Assembly: GCF_900215325.1 (NCBI RefSeq)
Contig: NZ_OCMS01000001.1
Coordinates: 62,001-126,000 of the forward strand
From: Fibrobacter sp. UWB16
GTDB lineage: Bacteria > Fibrobacterota > Fibrobacteria > Fibrobacterales > Fibrobacteraceae
Reading direction: 5' to 3'
Length of the DNA: 64,000 nt
This document shows, piece after piece, positions 47,732 through 57,400 of the stretch. The number at the start of each line of letters is the position of its first letter. Position 1 is the first letter of the stretch. The notes beneath the pieces were generated by a model. It saw only the letters and a list, made by a program, of their open reading frames with translations, did no database searches and was not told where the DNA came from. The position numbers were made by a program, and so were the translations under genes.

Positions 47732-48127
47732 CTAATAAACAGCATTTACTTCCCGAAAAGGCCCAAAGAAATGTTTTCCCAAAACAATGTAATAGCCCGT
47801 CCTATCATAGCCATTCAAAAAATCAACATATTTACTCTCTTCATACTTCACGACTCCGATTACGCTCTTGATGCCATGAAATTCGGCCATTAAACGAATG
47901 GTATCCTTATCAAGAACTTTCAATTCATTTTTCAAGAAATAACGGTCTTTTTCTGTAAAGCAATAATCAAAGCAGTCCGTTTCAATCTCGACAAAAGACG
48001 TGTTCATTGTAAACGATTTTTTCATCGGTGATTCATCGTGCATCACATAAAAAATAAACACCAAACACACTAGCAAAAAGCTAGCGATAAAAGCAAATGC
48101 GATTTTGATTATCTTTTTAACGTTCAT
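47732..48127 (-). CDS. Small membrane-anchored protein, unknown
   Basis: 131 residues from the ATG at 48127. One N-terminal membrane helix (IAFAFIASFLLVCLVFIFYVM), then about 100 extracytoplasmic residues with CFDYCF. No family recognised; same strand as its exported neighbours. Confidence 0.6.
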   Translation of the reverse strand: MNVKKIIKIAFAFIASFLLVCLVFIFYVMHDESPMKKSFTMNTSFVEIETDCFDYCFTEKDRYFLKNELKVLDKDTIRLMAEFHGIKSVIGVVKYEESKYVDFLNGYDRTGYYIVLGKHFFGPFREVNAVY

Positions 48128-48196
48128 CTTCAATAGCAATCCGACAAATCAATATTATTTTGCACATCATCCCAAAAATTGGGACTTAAGCCATTT

Positions 48197-48742
48197 TTAT
48201 CTGATGATTTCTTCTTTTGAGCTTTTTCTCTTTCTATTTTTTACATCGCGCAAGTCATGCCAATTGGTACAGGCATAATTCTGCAAAGCATAGTCCTTAT
48301 TCCGTTTTTCAAGCATAGGAATAAGGAACCGTACGGTCATCACCTTTTCCGTATTAAGGGAGCCCTTTGAAAACAAGTCCCCCGCGCCCCACAAATCGGC
48401 AAGAGCGACAGAATCCGTTTTTCCAGCTAAAGACTTTATCTGTACTACATCAGCCGAGTCAACCATATTGCCATTTTCGGAATTTTCATAAGAAATATGA
48501 TATGTCAGAATAGCATCCTTTGACTTGAACTGAACAACACCATCATAATCAACAGCTTTCTTTACAGGGAACAATGTCAAACTTTCGCTCGAAGCTACGT
48601 TATTCCCAAACGTGAACATAAACTTTTCAGGGACATTAAATTTATCAAAAGCAATATCCACATTGAGCATTTCAATGCAGTTTAAACCACGAGCCTGCAC
48701 GCAGGCAACGCAAAGGAGAAGAAAGAAAAGTAATGATTTCAT
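48197..48742 (-). CDS. Exported protein, unknown
   Basis: 181 residues from the ATG at 48742. Signal peptide (LLFFLLLCVACVQARG); a body of beta-like strands with two Cys and a basic C-terminus (VKNRKRKSSKEE). First gene of the small minus-strand cluster 48742-47003. No family recognised. Confidence 0.65.
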   Translation of the reverse strand: MKSLLFFLLLCVACVQARGLNCIEMLNVDIAFDKFNVPEKFMFTFGNNVASSESLTLFPVKKAVDYDGVVQFKSKDAILTYHISYENSENGNMVDSADVVQIKSLAGKTDSVALADLWGAGDLFSKGSLNTEKVMTVRFLIPMLEKRNKDYALQNYACTNWHDLRDVKNRKRKSSKEEIIR

Positions 48743-48796
48743 GCTTTTCAATATAAAAAAACGACAACTTCGTCAAAAGTTGCCGTTTAAAAAAAT

Positions 48797-48838
48797 CATT
48801 GGATTCTATCGGCCCGTCGGGCCTCCAGAATGACAAGA
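48797..48838. repeat. Palindromic repeat between the island and prfC
   Basis: GGCCCGTCGGGCC dyad with GATTC and AATGACA borders, a member of the same repeat class; it marks the edge of the AT-rich block. Confidence 0.6.
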
Positions 48839-48843
48839 ATAAA

Positions 48844-50409
48844 CTACCCTTGCGAGGTTTCGGCGAAGCTCAGGCGTTCGTAATTTTTGAGCGCGAGGTT
48901 CAGGCGGTACTCATTCGGGAAGAGGCACACAAGATTGCGTTCCTTGTCCATCATGCAGTCGCCGGCATATTCTTCGGCGAACTTGCCCACGTCAGCTTCG
49001 GGGCCTTTAACCCAACGGATGCAATGAGCAGGCACGCGGTCGAGCTGTACATCGGCGCCGTATTCGCTCTGCAAGCGGAACTTGAGCACGTCGAACTGGA
49101 GCTCTCCCACAACGCCCACGACAGGCACAGCGGACTTGAGCGGTTCATAGAGCTGCGTTGCACCTTCTTCCGAAAGTTCTGCAAGGCCCTTCGCCATCTG
49201 CTTAGACTTGAGCGGATTCAAAAGTGTCACGCGGGCAAAGTGTTCCGGCGCAAAGTCCGGGATACCCGTGAAGTTCATCTTTTCGCCATCCGTAAGCGTA
49301 TCGCCAATGCGGAAAAGTCCCGGGTCGTTGATACCCACGATGTCGCCCGCCCAGGCATGGTCAATGACTTCCTTATCCTTAGCGAGGAAGGCGGTCGGAG
49401 CAGCCAAGCGGATGTCACGACCAGTACGCACGTGGAAAACCTTTTCGCCACGGGTAAAGCTACCCGAGCAAATGCGGAGGAATGCCGTGCGGTCGCGGTG
49501 TTTCGGGTCCATGTTGGCCTGAATCTTGAAGACGAATGCGCTGAAAGCGTCTTCGTCCGGCTTGACCGGGCGCTTGTCGGTGTCGCGGATCATCGGCGGC
49601 GGAGCGAGTTTTGCAAAAGCGTTCAAGAGCTGGCGCACACCGAAGTTGTTCACAGCAGAACCGAAGAACACCGGGCACATTTCGCCCTTGAGGAACTTTT
49701 CGTGGTCGAACGGATCCATACCGCCTGTGACCATTTCATACTCTTCGCGGAATTGCGCAACCCAGTTTTCACCGCAGAGTTCAACCAAGCGCGGATCGTC
49801 CGGACCTTCCATCTGGATAATTTCTTGCTTGCCATCGTCCGGATTGAACGTGTGGAACGTGTTTTCGGCAATGGAATAGACGCCCTTGAAAAGCTTACCG
49901 ACGCCAATCGGGAGCGTAAACGGAGCGGTCTTAATCTGCAAAACGCTTTCAATCTGATCGAGCAAGTCGAGCACGTGACGACCGTCCAAGTCCATCTTGT
50001 TGATGAACGTGATAATCGGCGTGTGGCGCATACGGCAGACATTCATCAAGCGAATCGTCTGCTTTTCAACACCGTTCACGCTATCGATAAGCACCAAAGC
50101 AGCGTCCACGGCAGTAAGCGCACGGTACGTGTCTTCGCAGAAGTCCTGATGCCCCGGGGTATCGACGAGGTTGAACATGCAACCTTCAAACGGGAAGTTC
50201 AGCACGGAACTCGAAACAGAAATACCACGCTGTTGTTCAATCTTCATCCAGTCACTAACAGTGTAGCTCTTGTTGGCCTTCGCGCGCACGTGACCAGCCT
50301 CGCGAATCACATTCCCGTACCACAGGAACTTTTCGGTGATGGTGGTTTTACCGGCGTCAGGGTGGCTGACAATAGCGAAAGTGCGGCGTTTTTCAATTTC
50401 TGGATTCAT
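48844..50409 (-). CDS. prfC: Peptide chain release factor 3
   Basis: 521 residues from the ATG at 50409 (an upstream start adds 16 non-conserved residues). Translational GTPase motifs: SHPDAGKTT (G1), DTPGHQDF (G3), NKMD (G4). RF3-specific EKQQ-type segment (WMKIEQQRGISV) and C-terminal domain follow. Recycles RF1/RF2 after termination. Strong codon bias. Marks return to core genome after the AT-rich island. Confidence 0.96.
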   Translation of the reverse strand: MNPEIEKRRTFAIVSHPDAGKTTITEKFLWYGNVIREAGHVRAKANKSYTVSDWMKIEQQRGISVSSSVLNFPFEGCMFNLVDTPGHQDFCEDTYRALTAVDAALVLIDSVNGVEKQTIRLMNVCRMRHTPIITFINKMDLDGRHVLDLLDQIESVLQIKTAPFTLPIGVGKLFKGVYSIAENTFHTFNPDDGKQEIIQMEGPDDPRLVELCGENWVAQFREEYEMVTGGMDPFDHEKFLKGEMCPVFFGSAVNNFGVRQLLNAFAKLAPPPMIRDTDKRPVKPDEDAFSAFVFKIQANMDPKHRDRTAFLRICSGSFTRGEKVFHVRTGRDIRLAAPTAFLAKDKEVIDHAWAGDIVGINDPGLFRIGDTLTDGEKMNFTGIPDFAPEHFARVTLLNPLKSKQMAKGLAELSEEGATQLYEPLKSAVPVVGVVGELQFDVLKFRLQSEYGADVQLDRVPAHCIRWVKGPEADVGKFAEEYAGDCMMDKERNLVCLFPNEYRLNLALKNYERLSFAETSQG

Positions 50410-50439
50410 GGCGCCAAATATAGTAACTTTAGGGGTTAA

Positions 50440-50485
50440 GTTCAATGATGGGGTCATCCTGAGCGAGAGCCTCGAAATATCTTTT
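50440..50485. repeat. Palindromic repeat, left-border copy
   Basis: Carries GTCATCCTGAG at 50453-50463 followed by GCGAGAGCCTCG; a partial copy of the composite repeat, between prfC and the glycosylase gene. Confidence 0.6.
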
Positions 50486-50498
50486 TATTTTTAAGGAT

Positions 50499-51026
50499 AT
50501 GGCAACTAAGAAGACGCAATCTAGAACCGCAAAGAATACGAGGACTTGGGTAACGCATGAGTTTCCCGCACTTTTCGATGATAATTCGGAAGTTCTTTTG
50601 CTCGGTTCCATCCCCTCGCCCAAATCGCGCGAACAGGGATTTTACTACGGACACCCGCAAAACCGTTTCTGGAAAGTTCTCGCAAGCGTCTTAAACGAGC
50701 CTCTCCCTGCGACCATCGACGCGAAAAAAGCGATGCTTTTAAAGCACCACATCGCCCTTTGGGACGTTCTCGACAGTTGCACCATCATCGGGGCTAGCGA
50801 CACGAGCATCGAAGACATCGTACCCAACGACATCGCCACACTCCTCGCCAAAACGAAAATCAAGCGCATCTTTTGCACAGGCACCACCGCCCACAAGCTC
50901 TACGAAAAATACTGCGAAGCTGCAACCGGAATCAAGGCGGTAAAACTCCCCTCTACCTCCCCCGCCAACTGCGCCGTCAAATTCGAGAAACTCGTAGAAG
51001 CGTATAAGGCAATTCTTTCCGCTTAA
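50499..51026 (+). CDS. DNA-deoxyinosine glycosylase (UDG superfamily)
   Basis: 175 residues. LLLGSIPSPKSREQGFYYGHPQNRFW matches the hypoxanthine-DNA glycosylase branch (UDG family 6), with STSPAN as the second motif. Removes hypoxanthine formed by adenine deamination. AAGGAT precedes the ATG. No partner genes; repeats lie on both sides. Confidence 0.88.
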   Translation: MATKKTQSRTAKNTRTWVTHEFPALFDDNSEVLLLGSIPSPKSREQGFYYGHPQNRFWKVLASVLNEPLPATIDAKKAMLLKHHIALWDVLDSCTIIGASDTSIEDIVPNDIATLLAKTKIKRIFCTGTTAHKLYEKYCEAATGIKAVKLPSTSPANCAVKFEKLVEAYKAILSA

Positions 51027-51029
51027 TAC

Positions 51030-51345
51030 GAGAAAGGAGATGCCGGAACACCGTCCGGCATGACAAACGCACAACAAGTCGGGGGTGACACATCAACACG
51101 TGTTGTCATCCTGAGGCCGTAGGCTGAAGGATCCAGTTAATTCTAGCCAAGAATCACTGGATGTTTCACTTCGTTCAACATGACGTAACACAATCGTAAT
51201 AGGCGCCCCCGGCACATTGGCCGGGGTGACAATCACACAAATGTCACTGGATACTTCGAGGCTATTCGCCTCTCAGTATGACGTATGCACAGACAGCATC
51301 TCGGCATGACGTATGCACGGACTGCACCTCGGCATGACATTTGCA
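51030..51345. repeat. Array of palindromic repeats
   Basis: At least six consecutive units: GCCGGAACACCGTCCGGC, the composite GTCATCCTGAG...GAAGGATCCAGT (51105-51137) with a mirrored CACTGGATG...AACATGAC part, CCCCGGCACATTGGCCGGGG, a GAGGCTATTCGCCTC unit, and two CATGACGTATGCAC-type ends. Many end in CATGAC(A/G) or TATGACG. Confidence 0.8.
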
Positions 51346-51365
51346 CAATTCAAACGCAACAAAAA

Positions 51366-51402
51366 ACGCCCCGCGGCTTTAACCACGAGGCGCTCTTTAT
51401 TT
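51366..51402 (-). terminator. Terminator of the giant repeat protein gene
   Basis: Minus strand stem GCCTCGTGG / CCGCGGGGC (two G-U pairs) then GTTTTTTG. Confidence 0.75.
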
Positions 51403-51415
51403 TACAAGGAAATCC

Positions 51416-54400
51416 TTATTTCTTTTTCTTGTTAGCGTTATTTCCGCGGACATCCTTCGGCTTGAACTGAACGCTAATTTCCACATTCGTCACCTTGGAA
51501 CCGAGTCCAGACGGGTCAAACACCTTGTACGTAAATTCATCGATTCCAGAGAAGCCCTTGTTCGGGGTATATTCGAAGGAACCATTCTTTTCGTTCAAGA
51601 CGATTCGACCATTGCGCGGCTTCATCACGGTCTTCACAGATTCGAGCTTGTCGCCGTCCGGGTCCTTCGCAGCAGACATAAGGCCTGTTGCAGCCGGGAC
51701 CTTGAGCACTTCACCTTCGCGAGTCTGGTAAGAGAGCGGCTTCGTTTCCGGAGCGTTATTCACAGCAATCACCGTAAACGTTGCTGTCTTGTGAGCCGTA
51801 GCGCCTTCCGGGTCGGTGACCGTGAACGTGATGCGTTCCGGCTTGCCCTTCCAGTGAGAATACGGCTGAGCCACGATTACAGTCTTCTTGGCCTTGTCAT
51901 AAGTCACCTGCAGCTGCTTATTGCCAGTGAACTTCCACTTGAGATCGTCGAAGTTGTGGTCCTTATCGCGAGCGTACTGGTCCAGCTTAATCGTAGCAAT
52001 AACGCCTTCGTTCTGATTTTCCCTAATAGTGTAGTCAGGAATGTCGCGCATCACCGGAGCTGCATTCACATGCTTCACGATGAACTTCACAACAGACTTG
52101 TCCGTGCCACCAGCCGGGTCAGTTGCGGTAAAGATGATGGTTTCGTCACCGAACCAGTTGTCTCTTCTCGGCTTGATTTCAGCAACGCGGTTGGCGTTGA
52201 TTCTCACGTCGAGGTTCTTGGCACCAGAGACCTTCCAGCGGATTTCATTCTTCTTGTGGTCCGGATCCGAGACAAAGTCATCGAGATTGATAGACTTGAA
52301 AGCCTTGCCTTCGAGAGTCGTCTGTCCCGGGATTTCCTTCACCACCGGAGCGTCGTTCACGGACTTCACCGTAAAGCGCACTTCAATAGAAGCCTTTTCC
52401 TTGCTCGGGTCAAACACGTTGATCGTCACCGTTTCGCTACCGTTCCAGTACTTGTTCGGGATTTCAACAGTGAGAATACCCTTTTCACTGATATTGTACT
52501 TCAGTTCATGCTTGCCAAAGGTCGGAGCCGGTTCTTCTTCAACATGCTTCTTTTTCTTCTTATCCTTTTTCTTGTCCTTCTTCTTGGACTTTGCAGGTGC
52601 GGCAGAAGCAAACGGATTTTCGCCATCGATAGACCACTTGAGTTCATCGACCTTGTTATCCGGATCCGTCACATACTTGGTCAAGTCGATTGCCGGGAAG
52701 GTCTTCTTTTCGTCAATGACCTGCGGCGGAATCGTCTTAAACTTCGGAGGATCGTTCACCGGAGTCACTTCGAATGTAGCCTTGGCAGACTGCTTGTCGC
52801 CAGCCGGGTCCATCACCGTGAACACGAGCGTTTCCTTACCAAACCAGTTCGGGTTCGGAGTCGTCACCGTTGCACGTCCATTCTTGATATCCACAACGAG
52901 TTCGTTGTTACCAGCAACAGACCACTTGAGTTCATTCGGCTTGTTATCCGGATCATGCACAACCTTGGTAAGGTCCACCATCGTGAACTTTTCCTTTTCC
53001 TTGATCTTCTGATCGCCAATCTGCTTGACAATTGTCGGCGGGTCATTCACCGGAGTCACTTCAAAATCAATCTGCTGAGAAGCTCTTGCACCTTCCGGGT
53101 CCGTCACATCGAGGCGGATCTTTTCAGAACCGTTCCAGTACTTGTCCGGAGTCGTCACAACCAACTGCTTCTTGGCATTGATCGTTGCCTTGAGAGCGCG
53201 GGTCTGGGCAACTTCGATCTTGAGAGAACTCGTCGGATGATCCGGGTCAGAGATGAACTTGGTCAAGTCAATCGGTTCAAAGTGTTCCTTTTCCTTGATT
53301 GTCTGAGCAAGAATCGGTCTGATAACTGGAGCGTCGTTCACAGATTCCACAACGAAATTGACTGTCTTGGAATCCGTAGCACCATCCGGATCCTTCACAG
53401 TGAACACGACATTGCGTTCACCATGCCAGTGCGGGTCGGCAATATTGATGTGGGCAAGGCCACCCTTGTAAATTACGACACTGAACGGATCCTTTACGGC
53501 TTCCTCGTCTTCTTCGTCATCATCCTTCTTACCCTTCTTCTTATCCTTCTTGCTCTTCTTGACCGGCTTTGTTTCAGGCTTCAGCACCTTCACTGCCCAA
53601 GAAAGCTGTTCCATGGTATTATCCGGGTCACGAACGAACTTGCTCAAGTCAATATCCTTGAACTGGCCCTTTTCACGAATTCTCTGCGGCGGGATATCTC
53701 TCAAAACCGGAGGATCGTTCACAGAAACAATTTCAAACGTAATGGACTGAGAAGTCTTAGCGCCATCCGGGTCGCTCACTTCGAGAATCATCATTTCAGG
53801 AGCGCACCAGAAATCCTTGTTCGGAGCCATCACCGTAAGCACACGGCTCGGAGAAATTTCAGCCTTGAGCTGCTTTGCACCAGTGATTCTCCAGCGGAGT
53901 TCATTCGGCTTGTTATCCGGGTCCTTCACAAATTCGTCAAGCTTGATCTGCTTGAAGGTTTCCTTTTCCTTAATCTTCTGGTCCGGGATTCTCTTCACGA
54001 ACGTCGGAGGATCGTTCACACGAGTCACTTCAAAGAGCATCTTGTGGCGAGCATAAGCGCCTTCCGGGTCCGTCACGGAGAACGTGAGGTTTTCCTTACC
54101 GCTCCACTGCTTGTCCGGAACAGAAATAATCACAGTGTTGTCCTTGCGGATATCCACCTTGAGGTCACGATTGCCAGAAACTTCCCACTTCAAGGAAGAT
54201 GCCGGATGGTCCGGGTCTTCGGCGAGAGTCGAGAGGTCGATCGTCTTGAAGCGGCCGCCTTCGAGAATCGTTTCACCCATCGGAGCGTCCTTCGAAATAA
54301 TCGGGGCGTCGTTCACAGAACGCACTTCGAAGCGAGCTGTCTTGCTTGCAGAAGCACCTTCCGGGTCAGTTGCGGTAAACGTGATGTTTGCAGCACCGTG

Positions 54401-57400
54401 CCAATACTTGTTCGGGATAACAATGTTGGCGACCTGGTTTGCATCAACGTTCACGCTGAGCTTTTCACCAGCCGGTTCTTCGTCATCCTTCTTGCCCTTC
54501 TTCTTGGAAGAACCCTGGCCAATCGGGCTTACCTTGAACGTCCACTTGAGATCGCTAATCTTGTGGTCCGGATCCTTCACGAAGTCAGCGAGCTTAATCG
54601 GCTGGAACTGCTTCTTTTCATCAATCGACTGATCGCGAATATCACGAACGAATTCCGGAGCATCGTTCACAGAAAGCACCGTGAATGTCACTTCCTTGCT
54701 ATCCGAGGCGCCATCCGGGTCCGTCACCGTGAAGCGGATCTTTTCAGAACCGTTCCAGCTTGCGTTCGGCGGAGTCACAGTCACCTTATGCGTTGCATCC
54801 ATCGTCACGCGAAGTTCCTTCTGGCCTTCGATCTTCCACTTGAGGCGATTCTTGGCATGGTCAAGGTCTTCAACGTAATTGTCAAGTTCAATCGGCTTGA
54901 ACGATTCCTTTTCCTTGACAGTCTGGCTTGCAATTTCCTTCATGACCGGCGGGTCATTCACAGAAACAACCGTAAATGTTGCAGTTGTACGAGCCTTGGC
55001 ACCAGACGGGTCCGTCACCGTGAACGTCACCTTTTCAGAGCCGTTCCACATCTTGTTCGGAGTCTTGACCGTAACAATGCCGGCCTTGGACATATCGACC
55101 TTGAGGTCCTTATTGCCGGTAAAGTCGATCTTCAAGCTTTCAAAGCGGTCATCCGGGTCAGACACGAGTTCAGACACGTTGAACGGAGTAAATTCGCCCT
55201 TTTCCTGGATGGTCTGGTCGGCCACCTGCTTAATTTCCGGGAGGTCGTTCACGGATTCCACGGTGAAGAGTGCAGAAGAGGAAGCCTTAGCACCTTCCGG
55301 GTCCGTCACCGTAAACGTAATTTCTTCGGCGCCATTCCAGAACTTGTTCGGAATGATAATCTTTGCAACCTTCTGGTCGTCAATTTCAACCTTGAGTTCA
55401 GAATCTTTCTTCTTGGAACCTGCCGCCGGCTTGCTAGAGACAGAGAACGTGAGTTCAGAGAGCTTGTTATCCAAGTCCTTCACCATGTCAGCAAGCTTGA
55501 TCGGCTGGAACTGACCCTTTTCGCGAATCGTCTGCGGCATCACCTGCTTCACGAACATCGGAACGTCGTTCACGGATTCCACAGTAAAGGTTGCGGTACG
55601 TTCGTCGCAAGCGTTATCCGGGTCGCAAACCTTGAACGTCAAGGCTTCGGCACCATGCCACTGCGGAGACGGCGGAGTAATGCGCACGTTACGAGCGGCA
55701 TCCACAGCCACCTTGAGTTCCTTGTTGCCCGTAATCGTCCACTTGAGGCGGTTCTTGGCATGGTCAAGGTCTTCAACAAAGTTATCAAGTTCAATCGTCT
55801 GGAATTCACCCTTTTCCTTGATCGTCTGTTCACGAATATCCTTCATGACCGGCGGGTCGTTGATAGCCTTTACAGTGAACTTAGCAGAAGTTGTTGCACG
55901 AGCGCCTTCCGGGTCCGTGGCCGTAAAGGTCAAGTTTTCCGTACCATTCCACTGGTCGTGCGGAATCTTCACAGAGACTTCATGGGACCTGTTATCGATA
56001 TTGACCTTGAGGTCCTTATTGCCCGTCACTTCGACCTTGAGCTTGGAGAAGTCATGGTCGGCATCGCTCAAGTAGTCATCCAAAATGAACGACGTGAATT
56101 CATTCTTTTCTTCAACAGCCTGGTCCGGGATTTTCTTGAATACCGGCGGGTCGTTCACAGACTTCACATTGAGTGCGACATCCTGCTTTGCAGAACCGCC
56201 TTCCGGGTCGGTGACCGTGAACGTAGCAATCGTGTTACCGTTCCAGCTCGGGTCCGGAATTTCAACCGTAGCCACATGCTGGTCGTCAATATTTACGTTG
56301 AGCGTGCCGAGTTCCGGCATCGGGCCCTGGTGCTTGACTTCGACATCCCAGGAGAGTTCAGAATTCTTGTGGTCTTCATCCTTGACAAAATCATCAAGCT
56401 TGATCTTCGTGAACTGCTGTTTTTCGCTGATGTTCTGGTTCGGAATCGGACGAATGATCTTCGGCAAGTCGTTCACGGAATTGACCGTAAACACGGCTTC
56501 GCATTCAGCAGAAGCGCCTTCCGGGTCCGTAGCCTTGAACTTGATGGATTCAGAGCCATTCCAAAGTTTGTTCGGAATGCGAATAGTGGCAACACCACCA
56601 GAAACAGAGACCTTCAGGTCCTTGGCACCGGCAACAGCCCACTTGAGCATTTCGATGCGGTGGTCCGGATCCTTCACGTACTGGCCAAGCTGAATCGGAG
56701 TAAATTCCTGCTTTTCGTCAATTGTCTGGTCCGGGATGTTCTGAACAAACTCAGGAGGGTCGTTAATAGACTTTACCTTGAGCAAAACATCCTGCTTTGC
56801 AGAAGCACCAGCAGCGTCGGTCACGGTAAACGTCACGCGTTCCTGGCCGTTCCAGAATTCATTCGGAGTGGTAATGATGGCAGAACCGTAATTATCGATT
56901 TCGATCTTCAAGTCCTTGTTGCCCGTCACTGTCCACTTGAGCTTCATCGGATCGTCATCCGGGTCGGTGACATAGTCCGCAAGGGAAATCATGTCGAACT
57001 GGTTCTTTTCGTCGATGACCTGGTCCGGAATCTTCTTCGTAAACGTCGGAGGATCGTTCACGGGCTGAACCGTAAATGCAGCGGTCTTGTTATCGCTACC
57101 GTAATCCGGGTCATTGGCAATAAACTTGATTCTTGCAGCACCATACCAGTGAGCATCCGGCACGACAATCGTCGCAACGCGGTTAGCGTCAATCGTCACA
57201 GACAAATCGCCATCAGCCTGCGGGCCACCAGCCGGAACGACTTCGGTATCCCACGTAATCTGGTTCTTCTTATGGTCTGGGTCATTCACAAAGTCATCCA
57301 GGCGGATCTTTGCAAACTGCTTGCCTTCCGTAATCACCTGGCTTGGAATTTGAGCCACCACCGGTGGATTGTTCACAGATTCGACGGAGAAGTTTACGGT

